Positions 15,266 to 23,602 of a stretch of 64,000 nucleotides of DNA are shown in pieces. The notes below the pieces were generated by a model. It was not told where the DNA came from. It did not search any database and worked only from the letters and a program-made list of their open reading frames with translations. Each line of letters starts with the position of its first letter. Positions within the stretch are counted from its first letter, which is position 1. The DNA lies in assembly GCA_964491915.1 (NCBI GenBank), contig CAZBHS010000023.1, positions 1 to 64,000 on the forward strand. The letters run 5' to 3'. The position numbers and the translations under genes were made by a program. Origin of the DNA: JAHELQ01 sp964491915. Its GTDB lineage: Bacteria; Acidobacteriota; Aminicenantia; UBA2199.

Positions 15266-16023
15266 CACCAACTACCGGACGAACCGCCGCCGCCGAACGA
15301 CCCTCCGCCGCCGGAAAATCCTCCGCCGCCGCCGAATGAACTGCCGCCGCCGCCAAATCCGCCGCCGCCGAAAAAGATACCGCCGCTCCGGCCTCCGGTG
15401 CCTCGACCGCCTCTGCCGCCGCCTTTGATTAAGTTTATGACGATGATCAAGACAAAGATCCAGAACCCAAAGGGGATAGATGATTTCCCGCTTTTCTTCC
15501 GCTGTTTGTTGTAACGGGCCAATTCCTCCGGGGAGATCTCGAAGTCTTTGTTGACAATACCGGTAACGGCGTTGAGACCGTCATAGATACCGCCGTAATA
15601 ATCGCCTTTTTTGAACTTGGGGACAATGAGCTCCCGGATAATGTAGCCGGTTTTCAGGTCCGTCAGCATCGGTTCCAAACCATAACCCACCTCGATGCGC
15701 AATTGCCGTTCCTTCATGGCCACCACCAGAATGGCGCCGTTGTCCAGCCCCTTCTGGCCGATCTTCCATTTTTCCGCCAGCCGGATACTGTAATCCTCGA
15801 TCACATCCCCCTCGAGAGAGGGAATCACCACCAACACAAATTGAGACGACGTGTTGGTCTCCGCTCCCGCCAGCATCGCTTCGATCGCTTGCTCCTGATC
15901 GCTGGTCAAAGCGCCGGCAAAATCATTGACCCGCTGCCCCGTAAAATCCGGGATCGCCGCCATGGCTGCGCCGGTTACCAGTATAAAAATTATCAACAGA
16001 ATGAGGTGTCGTCTCATGATCAT
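15265..16023 (-). CDS. YgcG-type TPM domain protein with Gly-rich tail
   Basis: A 252-residue secreted, membrane-anchored protein. An N-terminal signal peptide (HLILLIIFILVTGAAMA) is followed by a TPM domain (TGQRVNDFAGALTSDQEQAIE onward, with GLDNGAILVVAMKERQLRIEVGYGLE), a transmembrane helix (FGFWIFVLIIVINLI) and a low-complexity tail of GGGG/SFGGGG units. This layout is that of the YgcG family, which is commonly encoded with LemA. The Gly-rich tail is encoded by CCG/CCGCCG-rich DNA at 15285-15425. It overlaps the upstream TPM gene by 4 bases. The biochemical role is unsettled. Confidence 0.92.
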   Translation of the reverse strand: MIMRRHLILLIIFILVTGAAMAAIPDFTGQRVNDFAGALTSDQEQAIEAMLAGAETNTSSQFVLVVIPSLEGDVIEDYSIRLAEKWKIGQKGLDNGAILVVAMKERQLRIEVGYGLEPMLTDLKTGYIIRELIVPKFKKGDYYGGIYDGLNAVTGIVNKDFEISPEELARYNKQRKKSGKSSIPFGFWIFVLIIVINLIKGGGRGGRGTGGRSGGIFFGGGGFGGGGSSFGGGGGFSGGGGSFGGGGSSGSW

Positions 16024-16694
16024 GTCTCCAGAATATCGATACCGTTCTTCAGTTCGTTCACATCGTCCGCCTGGATGGGGAAGTGCTCAGCCAGAATATC
16101 TCCGCATTGACCGATGGACTCCACCAGATGATCCGCCAGCTTTCCTCGCCGGATGCCGTCGATGATATGCTCGACCATCTTGTCCCAGGTCTGCTGCTCT
16201 ATTTTAGCCGCGATGCCCGAGTCGGCGATGAGCTCGATTCTATGTTCCAGATGGGAGATGAAGATCAAAATCCCAGTCTGGTCCTTGGTCTTGTAGACCC
16301 CAGCCTCGGCAAAATGCCGCAACGCCCGTTCCCGCACCTTGCGCCTCTTGACTGAACCGGGCACAATCAGCCGGTCCACCAGAGGAAGGTTGGCCAACAA
16401 ATAGACCAAAAATATCACCACAAACGTCGAAAACCCATACGCCATCAACAAATGGTTGAGCGAATACTCCCAGGACAGACTCTTCACAAATGTCTCGATC
16501 TCGTGGGTGAAAAACAACAACTCCATAAAATACAAAAAGCCGATAGCGATACCAAACATCAACTCCTGCACCGCATAGCTATCGCTCTGCTTGATATAGG
16601 CCACCGCGATCTCGCCGCTGGTTTTGCGTTCCGCCGCTTCCACAGCGGCCTCTATTTTTTTGAGCTCGTCGTCCTTGAACAGGAACTTGCCCAT
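16020..16694 (-). CDS. TPM domain membrane protein
   Basis: A 224-residue second TPM-domain protein without a signal peptide. Its N-terminal segment (FKDDELKKIEAAVEAAERKTSGEIAVAY) starts the TPM fold, which is interrupted by two hydrophobic helices (about residues 45-62 and 85-105). The fold resumes in HFAEAGVYKTKDQTGILIFIS and LIADSGIAAKIEQQTWD. It lies between lemA (1-base overlap) and the YgcG-like gene (4-base overlap), the usual gene order of this module. Function is inferred only as part of an envelope complex with LemA and YgcG. Confidence 0.9.
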   Translation of the reverse strand: MGKFLFKDDELKKIEAAVEAAERKTSGEIAVAYIKQSDSYAVQELMFGIAIGFLYFMELLFFTHEIETFVKSLSWEYSLNHLLMAYGFSTFVVIFLVYLLANLPLVDRLIVPGSVKRRKVRERALRHFAEAGVYKTKDQTGILIFISHLEHRIELIADSGIAAKIEQQTWDKMVEHIIDGIRRGKLADHLVESIGQCGDILAEHFPIQADDVNELKNGIDILET

Positions 16695-17305
16695 CAGAAT
16701 TTCACCTTCGGCGCCTGATCCGCTCCTTCGGTGGCCTTGAAGTAGGGGCGTTCGCTAAAGCCGAACATATTGGCCAGGATCATGCGGGGGAATTGCTTGA
16801 TATAGACATTGTACTTTTTGGCGGTTTCGTTGAATCTACGGCGTTCCACCGCGATGCGGTTCTCGGTCCCTTCCAACTGGTTCTGCAAATTCAAGAAGCT
16901 CTGGTCCGCCTTGAGGTCGGGATAGCGCTCCACCACCACCATCAATCGCGACAACGCGCTCGATAGCGCCCCTTGAGCCTGCTGGAATTGCTGGAACATC
17001 TCCGGTTGGCTCAACACCTTGTCCGAAATGTTAAACGTACCGCCGGCCTTGGCCCTGGCTTCCACCACCGCCTGCAAGGTTTCCCGTTCGTGGGAAGCGT
17101 ACCCTTTCACCGTTTCCACCAAATTGGGGATCAAGTCGTACCGCCGTTGGTACACATTCTCCACCTGGCTCCATTTTTCCTTCACCTCTTCCGAGAGGTT
17201 CACCATGTTATTATATGAACTCTTGACAAAACTGTACACACCGATACCAAGCACCAGTACCAGCGCCACTACAATAATGCATCCCATTTTTAAGTTTTTG
17301 CTCAT
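16694..17305 (-). CDS. lemA: LemA family protein
   Basis: A 203-residue LemA family member. One N-terminal transmembrane helix (GCIIVVALVLVLGIGVYSFV) is followed by the conserved helical core: VKEKWSQVENVYQRRYDLIPNLVETVKGYA, then FNETAKKYNVYIKQFP and a GFSERPYFKATEGA ending. A clear RBS (AGGAGGAAT) precedes the ATG. It is the first gene of a four-gene minus-strand operon with two TPM proteins and an amidotransferase. Function in bacteria is poorly defined; the association with TPM proteins is a family-wide pattern. Confidence 0.95.
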   Translation of the reverse strand: MSKNLKMGCIIVVALVLVLGIGVYSFVKSSYNNMVNLSEEVKEKWSQVENVYQRRYDLIPNLVETVKGYASHERETLQAVVEARAKAGGTFNISDKVLSQPEMFQQFQQAQGALSSALSRLMVVVERYPDLKADQSFLNLQNQLEGTENRIAVERRRFNETAKKYNVYIKQFPRMILANMFGFSERPYFKATEGADQAPKVKF

Positions 17306-17341
17306 CTGTAATTCCTCCTAATTAACACTCTATTTATCATA

Positions 17342-18364
17342 CTATCTTTCGTCACATTTGACAACAATCTTTCCCTTCACGTCGCCCGCCTCGATCCGCC
17401 GGTGAGCGCCGGCTACACCGGACATCGGTATCACCGAATCGATCAACGGCTTGATTTTCCCGGCCTTCGACAAATGAAACAGAATCGTCAAATCCTGCTT
17501 GAACAAATCCGGCGACTTCTTCCTGAATCCGCCGATAGAATAGAAGTAAGCCTTCTTTTTATTGGGCAGCAAATGCCACAACTTCACCGTCAAAAAACCT
17601 TGCAGCGCGTCGAGCCGATGCCCCTTGCCCAACACATTCTCCAAAAAGCCATAGGCCACCAGTTTCCCCCCCGGCTTCAAACATTTGAACGACCGCCTAA
17701 AGTTATCCAGTCCCACCGCGTCAAACACAGCGCCAACGCCGTTCTCAGTCCTGGCGGCAATCACCTCCACAAAGTCCTCGTTCTCACAATCAATGGCCGT
17801 CGCTCCAAATTCCTCGATGCGCCCATGGTTGCGCTTATAGTCTGTGGCAAACATCGTGGCGGTAAATATCTTCCCCATTTCCAACAACGCCCGCCCAACA
17901 GCTCCACCGCCCCCATGAACCAAAATACTGCCGTCTTTCTCAACCCCCGCCAACCAATTGAACATCTGATAAGCCGTCACATACGGAAGCACCAACGCCG
18001 CAGCCTCCGTCGCGTCCACCCCCTCCGGCACCGGCACCAAACTCTCTTCCCGCCGGCACAAATACTGCGAATGACCCCCAACGACCGTCATATCGGCAAC
18101 CAAATCCCCTTCCTTCAGAGTCTCCACTCCAGCCCCCAACGCCTCCACAACCCCAACCATGTCATAACCCAGAGTCAGCGGCGGCTTCCCTTTCAATTCA
18201 GGATACATCCCCTTCCGAATCATCACATCGGTAAACGACACCCCGCTCCTCAACACCCGGACCCTCACCTCCCCAGGCCCCGGCTCCGGCATCCGGTCAA
18301 CCGTCACGACCTTCACTTCCTCGACTCCGCCAAACCGCTCGATCATCACACGCTCAAATCCCAT
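17342..18364 (-). CDS. MDR-family NAD(P)H oxidoreductase (quinone-oxidoreductase-like)
   Basis: A 340-residue medium-chain dehydrogenase/reductase. The N-terminal GroES-like domain contains MPEPGPGEVRVRVLRSGVSF and GYDMVGVVEALG; the Rossmann domain contains ILVHGGGGAVGRALLEMGK. The structural-zinc Cys cluster is not evident, which suits zinc-free quinone oxidoreductases. The ATG at 18364 follows GGAGGG at proper spacing. The frame extends 19 codons further upstream, but that stretch has no family similarity. Substrate unknown. Confidence 0.9.
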   Translation of the reverse strand: MGFERVMIERFGGVEEVKVVTVDRMPEPGPGEVRVRVLRSGVSFTDVMIRKGMYPELKGKPPLTLGYDMVGVVEALGAGVETLKEGDLVADMTVVGGHSQYLCRREESLVPVPEGVDATEAAALVLPYVTAYQMFNWLAGVEKDGSILVHGGGGAVGRALLEMGKIFTATMFATDYKRNHGRIEEFGATAIDCENEDFVEVIAARTENGVGAVFDAVGLDNFRRSFKCLKPGGKLVAYGFLENVLGKGHRLDALQGFLTVKLWHLLPNKKKAYFYSIGGFRKKSPDLFKQDLTILFHLSKAGKIKPLIDSVIPMSGVAGAHRRIEAGDVKGKIVVKCDER

Positions 18365-18438
18365 GTCAACATTCCCTCCACCCCCAATTATACCAGGAAT
18401 CCCCCCAAAGAGAAATATCATCTTTCAGCCTTTAAATA

Positions 18439-18468
18439 TTGACATTCGCTCCCTTTCTATATTATTAT
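18439..18468 (+). promoter_or_regulatory. Sigma70-type promoter of the small-protein/TIR-like operon
   Basis: TTGACA (18439-18444), an 18-base spacer, then TATTAT (18463-18468), followed by TGAGGA and the ATG at 18484. It has the same spacing as the promoter of the paralogous small gene at 19385. Confidence 0.6.
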
Positions 18469-18483
18469 ATTGTTGAGGAAAAC

Positions 18484-18657
18484 ATGGCAAAAGAGAACGC
18501 TGCAGTTGAAAAGAAAAGTGGAGCTAAATCAGGTGGAAGCAAGAAAAAAAAAGAGTTTAGGAAATTGAAACGCCCGACCAAGTTGGGCACTCTCAGCCGA
18601 GAACAAATACGTGCGGGTATAGATGTAGTAATCGCCCGGAGAATGGCCTCTGAGTGA
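18484..18657 (+). CDS. Small basic protein coupled to the TIR-like gene
   Basis: A 57-residue, very basic protein. The N-terminal half is Lys/Ser/Gly-rich and disordered (KKSGAKSGGSKKKKEFRKLKR); the C-terminal half is helical (LSREQIRAGIDVVIARRMASE). No known domain was recognised. Its last bases overlap the next gene as GTGA (18654-18657), so the two are translationally coupled. A paralogue with the same C-terminal helix is encoded alone at 19433. The size, charge and coupling to an enzyme-like partner resemble an antitoxin or accessory protein, but this is only inference. Confidence 0.75.
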   Translation: MAKENAAVEKKSGAKSGGSKKKKEFRKLKRPTKLGTLSREQIRAGIDVVIARRMASE

Positions 18658-19289
18658 TTTCTCGATATTCCAGCAGTATCTTTGTAAATTGCCCATTTGA
18701 TGAAGAGTATGATCCACTTTTTCAGGCTATTATTTTTACGATCATAGATTGTGGTTTTTATGCTCGTTGCGCACTGGAGTGTCAAGATGGGGGAACTACC
18801 AGAATTGACAAGATTTGCAAGATTATATCTGAATGTCAATACAGCATTCATGATCTTTCCAGGACGGAATTGGATCAGAAATTCAATCTGCCCCGATTTA
18901 ATATGCCGCTAGAATTGGGCCTATTTCTTGGAGCGAAACGTTTTGGCAATAAAGAGCAAAAAAGGAAAAAATGCCTGATAATCGACAAGGATAAGTATCG
19001 TTTCCAGAGTTATATTTCTGATATTTCTGGGCAGGACATTACGGCACACAACAACAAAGAGATTGATTTGATAAAAGGGGTCAGGAATTGGGTGCAACAT
19101 GTCTCTGAGGAAATAATACCAAGCGGCAGCGTGATTTATAAACGGTATGAACTTTTTTTGCGTGATTTACCATTCCTATGCGAGCAATACCATTTGGATG
19201 AAAATGAAATAACGTTTAGGGACAGGACCATTATCCTTTATGAGTGGATAAAGAAAATCGAGAAGAAAAATAACTTTTCTGAGCAATAG
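18654..19289 (+). CDS. TIR / nucleoside-deoxyribosyltransferase-like protein
   Basis: A 211-residue protein starting with a GTG that overlaps the stop of the upstream small gene. It opens with a beta strand and NCPFDEEYDPLF, has DGGTTRIDKICKIISECQYSIHDLSR, then NMPLELGLFLGA with an acidic residue in the position where TIR and nucleoside 2-deoxyribosyltransferase-like domains carry their catalytic Glu. GQDITAH and a helical C-terminus follow. These features suggest a nucleotide- or NAD-directed hydrolase fold. I recognise the sequence type as widespread but know of no assigned function. Its place at the edge of a defence-like region and its coupling to a small basic protein suggest a toxin or effector role. 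Confidence 0.7.
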   Translation: MISRYSSSIFVNCPFDEEYDPLFQAIIFTIIDCGFYARCALECQDGGTTRIDKICKIISECQYSIHDLSRTELDQKFNLPRFNMPLELGLFLGAKRFGNKEQKRKKCLIIDKDKYRFQSYISDISGQDITAHNNKEIDLIKGVRNWVQHVSEEIIPSGSVIYKRYELFLRDLPFLCEQYHLDENEITFRDRTIILYEWIKKIEKKNNFSEQ

Positions 19290-19384
19290 CATTTCCCAAT
19301 ATTTTCATTTCCTCCACTCCTTCACTTCCCCTTAGGAGTTCAAGAATATCTGAGTTCAGTAATCTAGTTGAAAATAATTCTATT

Positions 19385-19414
19385 TTGACAGTGAAAATAT
19401 CAATATGCTATAAT
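19385..19414 (+). promoter_or_regulatory. Perfect-consensus sigma70 promoter of the orphan small gene
   Basis: TTGACA (19385-19390), 18 bases, TATAAT (19409-19414). The gene's RBS (GAAGGGG) and ATG follow within 20 bases. Both hexamers match consensus exactly, so strong constitutive transcription is expected. Confidence 0.75.
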
Positions 19415-19432
19415 TAGATCGAAGGGGTGATT

Positions 19433-19612
19433 ATGACTGAAATGAAGAGCGACTCTAATGGAAAAAAAGAACCTGGAAATGCTTCGAAAGATAAAAAGAA
19501 GAAAAAAAAGTTTAGGACATTGCTACCCCCAGCGGGGGTCGGTAAACTGAGCCGGGAGGAAATCAGGGAGGCGGTAAAAGCCGTCATTGCCCAGCGGAAA
19601 GCTTCCGAATAG
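19433..19612 (+). CDS. Orphan paralogue of the small basic protein
   Basis: A 59-residue protein with the same architecture as the product at 18484: a Lys-rich N-terminus (SKDKKKKKKFRTL) and the helix LSREEIREAVKAVIAQRKASE, which matches the first copy at most positions, including the terminal ASE. It has its own consensus promoter and a good RBS (GAAGGGG, 6 bases before the ATG) but no TIR-like partner follows. It could neutralise or substitute for the coupled copy. A GTG six bases upstream is an alternative start. Confidence 0.7.
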   Translation: MTEMKSDSNGKKEPGNASKDKKKKKKFRTLLPPAGVGKLSREEIREAVKAVIAQRKASE

Positions 19613-20237
19613 GAAAGTTGAATCTCATCTCTAGAACGCCGTGCTTCTAGTGGAATAAATCAGAAAACTTAAAACGTAGACCACATAAGGGTATTACTTG
19701 TTTTAGTGTCGGATCCGGATGAATCTGTCTCAAATTCAGATGAATGTGTTTCGGATTGACAAGAATAGGTCTCCGATTCAGAAGACAATGCTCCGCATTC
19801 AGTAGAATATGTTACGTTTACTAGTGAATGGGCTCTACATTCAGAAGATTATGTTCCAGATTCAGGACAATCTGTCCTGGATTCAGATGAATCTGCTACA
19901 GATTCAGGACAATCCGTCCTGGATCCAGATGAATCTGTTACAGATTCAGATAAATCGGATCCCCAAGCACGTGCGACCGGGCGCAAGTCTGTTGGATTAG
20001 AGTGAGAGTGTGACGAAGAACACACTGCCCGCCATGTTCACGACGGAAATCATCGTGGCCCGAACCTCCGACTCGATGATGTAGATGATCGGGAATCAAC
20101 AAAATCGCCGACACCATAGGTTTAAAGCGTAGCGTCAAAACGTTCGACACTCCATTAGTTATACGGAATAACGGAAAAAGGTGATTTTTGATTTGAAAAA
20201 TGGTAAAATTAGTTAAACTTCTTAAAGGTGTTGCTGA
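19613..20237. other. Intergenic region carrying the 21-bp minisatellite
   Basis: A 625-base gap between the orphan small gene and the methyltransferase operon. Apart from the repeat at 19712-19963 there is no convincing gene. The 120 bases before 20238 are AT-rich and should hold the promoter of the methyltransferase operon, although no clean consensus pair was found. Confidence 0.6.
19712..19963 (+). repeat. Degenerate 21-bp tandem repeat, about 12 units
   Basis: Twelve consecutive 21-base units can be laid out, each beginning near ATTCAGATGAATCTG or ATTCAGGACAATCTG. The best-conserved units lie in the downstream half, where two unit types alternate. Since 21 is a multiple of three, all frames give 7-residue repeats. 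One frame reads DSDESVT/DSGQSVL-like heptads but has two stops near the start (TGA and TAG in the third unit), and another reads IQDNLSW/IQMNLLQ. No start codon or RBS makes a convincing gene, so it is either a relic of a repetitive coding region or a non-coding minisatellite. Confidence 0.8.
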
Positions 20238-21476
20238 ATGAGCAAAAAACTATCAGTTGTCGATCTTTTCGCCGGAGCCGGCGGTCTGTCTGAAGGATTT
20301 CAGGCTCATGACTGCCAGTTCGTCGCTTATGCCGAAAAAGATTCGTATGCTTGTGAAACATTATTGACCCGGCACATCTATTGGGAATTGCTCAGAAGCG
20401 GCAAGAGAGAGTTGTATCTCGACTATCTGAAGCGAAAGCTCAAAAAAGAAGAATTTCTAAAACTCCAGGAAGGGATAAATCCAGTCATCAATACCGAGAT
20501 CTCAAATAAAACTCTCCCCGGCGTTATCGAACGAATCCATCAAAATATGTCTGAGTTGGACGTCGATCACATCGATATCTTCATCGGCGGTCCTCCTTGC
20601 CAGGCATACTCGTTAATCGGACGGGCCAGGGACCCCTATCGTATGGAAAACGATCCCCGCAATATTTTGTACAAGCACTATGTCCGTTTATTGAAGGAAT
20701 TCCAGCCCAAAGTCTTTGTTTTTGAAAATGTTCCTGGAATTCTGACGGCAGGCAAAGGTGTTCTGTTTAAGGATGTGTGCCGATTGTTCGAGAGAGCGGG
20801 ATACAAACTCGAATACCGGATGCTCGATTCTTCGGATTTTATGGTGTTGCAAAAGCGGCGACGGGTAATTCTGATTGGCTGGAAAAAGGACCTGGATCTC
20901 GCATATCCCGACTTTTTACCGGAATCCCACAATTACAAAGTCGAAGACGCTCTGCTCGACCTTCCCTCGTTGAAACCCGGAGAGGTGATGGACCCCGGAA
21001 ATTATTCTGGAAAACCATCCGAATACCTCTGCAACATGCAACTTCGCAAACCGGATGATGTGCTGACTCAACATATCACCCGCCCCCTCATCGACCGGGA
21101 TCGGGAGATTTACAAAATCGCTCTGGAAAAGTGGTATACCAATCAGCAGAGACTGAGGTATATCGATCTTCCCGATCATCTCAAAACCCACAAAAACCAG
21201 AAATCATTCCCCGACCGTTTCAAGGTCGTGGCCCCAGAGCTCTCCGCCTGTCATACAGTCGTCGCCCACATTTCCAAAGACGGCCATTATTATATTCATC
21301 CCGACCTTCAGCAGAACCGGTCGCTATCGGTTCGCGAGGCCGCCAGGCTCCAATCGTTCCCCGACGATTATTTCTTCGAAGGCCCCAGAACATCCATCCT
21401 TGCCCAGGTGGGAAACGCCGTTCCTCCGTTAATGGCAGAGAGGATCGCATCAAAAGTCAAAGGATTTTTTCAATGA
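20238..21476 (+). CDS. DNA (cytosine-5) methyltransferase
   Basis: A 412-residue C5-cytosine methyltransferase with motifs in the usual order: I (VVDLFAGAGGLSEGF), IV with the catalytic Cys (GGPPCQAYS, about residue 119), VI (FENVPGIL), VIII (QKRRRVILIGW), a target-recognition region of about 120 residues, IX (LSVREAARLQSFPDDY) and X (QVGNAVPPLMAERIA). It is the first gene of a four-gene operon; its stop overlaps the next ATG (ATGA, 21473-21476). It would mark host DNA for the associated system. The recognition sequence cannot be read from the protein. Confidence 0.96.
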   Translation: MSKKLSVVDLFAGAGGLSEGFQAHDCQFVAYAEKDSYACETLLTRHIYWELLRSGKRELYLDYLKRKLKKEEFLKLQEGINPVINTEISNKTLPGVIERIHQNMSELDVDHIDIFIGGPPCQAYSLIGRARDPYRMENDPRNILYKHYVRLLKEFQPKVFVFENVPGILTAGKGVLFKDVCRLFERAGYKLEYRMLDSSDFMVLQKRRRVILIGWKKDLDLAYPDFLPESHNYKVEDALLDLPSLKPGEVMDPGNYSGKPSEYLCNMQLRKPDDVLTQHITRPLIDRDREIYKIALEKWYTNQQRLRYIDLPDHLKTHKNQKSFPDRFKVVAPELSACHTVVAHISKDGHYYIHPDLQQNRSLSVREAARLQSFPDDYFFEGPRTSILAQVGNAVPPLMAERIASKVKGFFQ

Positions 21477-23602
21477 AAAATGATAACGTTTTCAAACCCC
21501 ACGCCCGCCTACTTCTCCAACTGGGCGATCAACTCATCCGCAACGAAAGCATCGCCCTCATCGAATTGGTGAAGAATTCCTATGATGCCGACGCCACATC
21601 TGTCGCCATAGAAATGGAAAAGCTCGATGAACCGGAACAAGGCAGTATTGTCATCCAGGATGACGGCGAAGGGATGGATGCCGACATTATCCGCGATGTC
21701 TGGTTGGAACCTGGCAGCGATTACAAAGAAAAGCAATATAAAGAGAAAAGAAGAACCAAAAAATACAACCGCCTACCATTGGGCGAAAAAGGAATCGGCC
21801 GCTTCGGTGTCCACAAACTCGGATACGAGATCGAGCTCACCTCCAAAAAAGCCGGCCAAAAAGAGGTCTTCCTCAAGATCGATTGGACAAGATTTGAAGA
21901 CGCCAAGTACCTGAACGAGGTGCCGATCGATATCATCGAGCGCGATGAACCGGAACTATTTTTAGACGGAAAAACCGGAACAAAGATTCTAATCCGCAAT
22001 CTTAGAACTGAATGGGAAGAGAAGATGGCTCAAGAGGTATATCGCTCACTCAAATCCCTAAGCACCCCCTTCGAAATGATCGATTCGTTCAAAGTAAGTG
22101 TAAAAATTGATAAAGAAGAATGGATCAAAGATATCCGTTTGTTCGAAGATGTCGAAGAATTGGCGTTATTTAGGTTCGAAGTAACTCTCGAGAGCAACCT
22201 GGTAAAAAAATTCAAATATGAATTCGTTCCATTTCCCAACTTGGAAAAATTGTCTCCGAGAATTGTCCGGCATTCAGATGATGAGATAAAAAAAAGAAAA
22301 TGGATGGTTTATAACAATAAGAAAAAAGACCCTATTAATTTGGAAGATTTTCACATAGGTCCAGTTCGTTTTGAGGGTATTATTTTTGATGTGGATAGAC
22401 ATATTCTAAAATTGGATCAAATGTACAACAAGACCTTTCGGGAATACCTGAAGCTCAATGGGGGAATCAGAGTATACCGGGACGGGATAAGGGTCTATGA
22501 CTACGGCGAACCGGGAAACGATTGGCTTGGCCTCGGGACTCGAAGGGTCAATCTACCGACGAAACGGGTTAGTAATAACCTAATCATCGCAGCCGTTCAC
22601 CTTGATAGAAATGAAAGTTCCGATTTGGTAGAAAAGACTAATCGTGAGGGCTTTATTGAGAATGGAGCCTATACTACAATGCGGGATTCGATCCTTTACG
22701 CTTTGGATATGGTGGAGAGATTGCGGAATTCGGATAAAGACAAGATGCGAGTGTTTTATGGACCGAAAAGTTCCACTGAGCCCGTGATGGCTTCACTAGA
22801 TGAGTTGAAAAATTCAATTGATAAAAAAGTGGGCGATGAACCTTTGAGGAAAGAATTAAACAAGTATATAAAACAGATTAAACAAGATTATAAGACTGTT
22901 ACAGATGTACTCCTCAGGAGCGCTGGTACTGGTCTCACCCTGGGTGTAGTCATTCATGAAATCGAAAAAATTATTTCCGAGTTGGAGAATCTTCTGGAAG
23001 AAGAAGGAAATAAATCACCTCATTTGGTAACTCTTGTTCGGCACTTGGCCACGTTAACAGATAATTACGCGAAACTTCTACGAAAACAAGATGTAAAGCA
23101 ACAATCGGTGGTAAAACTAATTGAATCTGCATTGTTTAATATAGGCTTTCGTTTAGAGACACACAAAGTGGTTATTCATGACTTATATAAAAAAAACGCA
23201 AATTCAGAAGATTCAGCGAATATTACGTGTAATCGAAATTTTGTTGTAGGTAGTATTATCAATATCATCGATAACTCCCTTTGGTGGATGGATTATCGCA
23301 AAGTAAAAAAGAAACAAATCTTAATAGATATTTCTTTTGACCGACCTGACCATTTAGCTATTATAATCGCTGATAATGGCCCGGGGTTTGCGCTTCCCAC
23401 CGATGAGATTACTAAACCATTTGTCTCGGGAAAACCCGATGGCATGGGACTTGGTCTTCATATTGTTAAGGAGTTGATGAGATTACAGAAAGGGGATATT
23501 TCGTTTCCCGGAACTGATGAATTCCCAGTACCGAAAGAATTCGAAAAAGGGGCGAAAACTGTGCTTGTATTCAAAACGGAAACTTCAGGAGGAAAGACAT
23601 GA
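21473..23602 (+). CDS. Double-GHKL ATPase with histidine-kinase-like C-terminus
   Basis: A 709-residue protein. The N-terminal Hsp90/MORC-type ATPase has SIALIELVKNSYDADA (about residue 25), DDGEGMD (about 61) and GEKGIGRFGVHKLG (about 103). Near residue 495 a helix carries VIHEIEK, resembling the phospho-acceptor H-box of sensor kinases. It is followed by a second GHKL domain: N-box NIIDNSLWW (about 598), G1 DNGPGF (about 633) and G2 GMGLGLHIVKEL (about 657). The ATG overlaps the methyltransferase stop; the frame is open further upstream only as overlap with that gene. The next gene encodes a receiver-like protein, so a kinase/receiver pair inside a modification operon is suggested. Phosphotransfer is inference. 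Confidence 0.88.
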   Translation: MKNDNVFKPHARLLLQLGDQLIRNESIALIELVKNSYDADATSVAIEMEKLDEPEQGSIVIQDDGEGMDADIIRDVWLEPGSDYKEKQYKEKRRTKKYNRLPLGEKGIGRFGVHKLGYEIELTSKKAGQKEVFLKIDWTRFEDAKYLNEVPIDIIERDEPELFLDGKTGTKILIRNLRTEWEEKMAQEVYRSLKSLSTPFEMIDSFKVSVKIDKEEWIKDIRLFEDVEELALFRFEVTLESNLVKKFKYEFVPFPNLEKLSPRIVRHSDDEIKKRKWMVYNNKKKDPINLEDFHIGPVRFEGIIFDVDRHILKLDQMYNKTFREYLKLNGGIRVYRDGIRVYDYGEPGNDWLGLGTRRVNLPTKRVSNNLIIAAVHLDRNESSDLVEKTNREGFIENGAYTTMRDSILYALDMVERLRNSDKDKMRVFYGPKSSTEPVMASLDELKNSIDKKVGDEPLRKELNKYIKQIKQDYKTVTDVLLRSAGTGLTLGVVIHEIEKIISELENLLEEEGNKSPHLVTLVRHLATLTDNYAKLLRKQDVKQQSVVKLIESALFNIGFRLETHKVVIHDLYKKNANSEDSANITCNRNFVVGSIINIIDNSLWWMDYRKVKKKQILIDISFDRPDHLAIIIADNGPGFALPTDEITKPFVSGKPDGMGLGLHIVKELMRLQKGDISFPGTDEFPVPKEFEKGAKTVLVFKTETSGGKT

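Noticed and set aside
15285..15425. CCG/GCC-rich stretch as an independent repeat element
   Set aside because: It is the coding sequence of the Gly-rich tail of the YgcG-like protein.
17402..18442. 346-codon open frame opposite the MDR oxidoreductase
   Set aside because: The oxidoreductase has clear domain motifs and an RBS; the opposite frame is His/Pro/Arg-rich without similarity.
19809..20000. 63-codon frame through the 21-bp repeat
   Set aside because: Its ATG lacks an RBS and the protein is simply the translated repeat; another frame across the repeat is equally open for most of its length.
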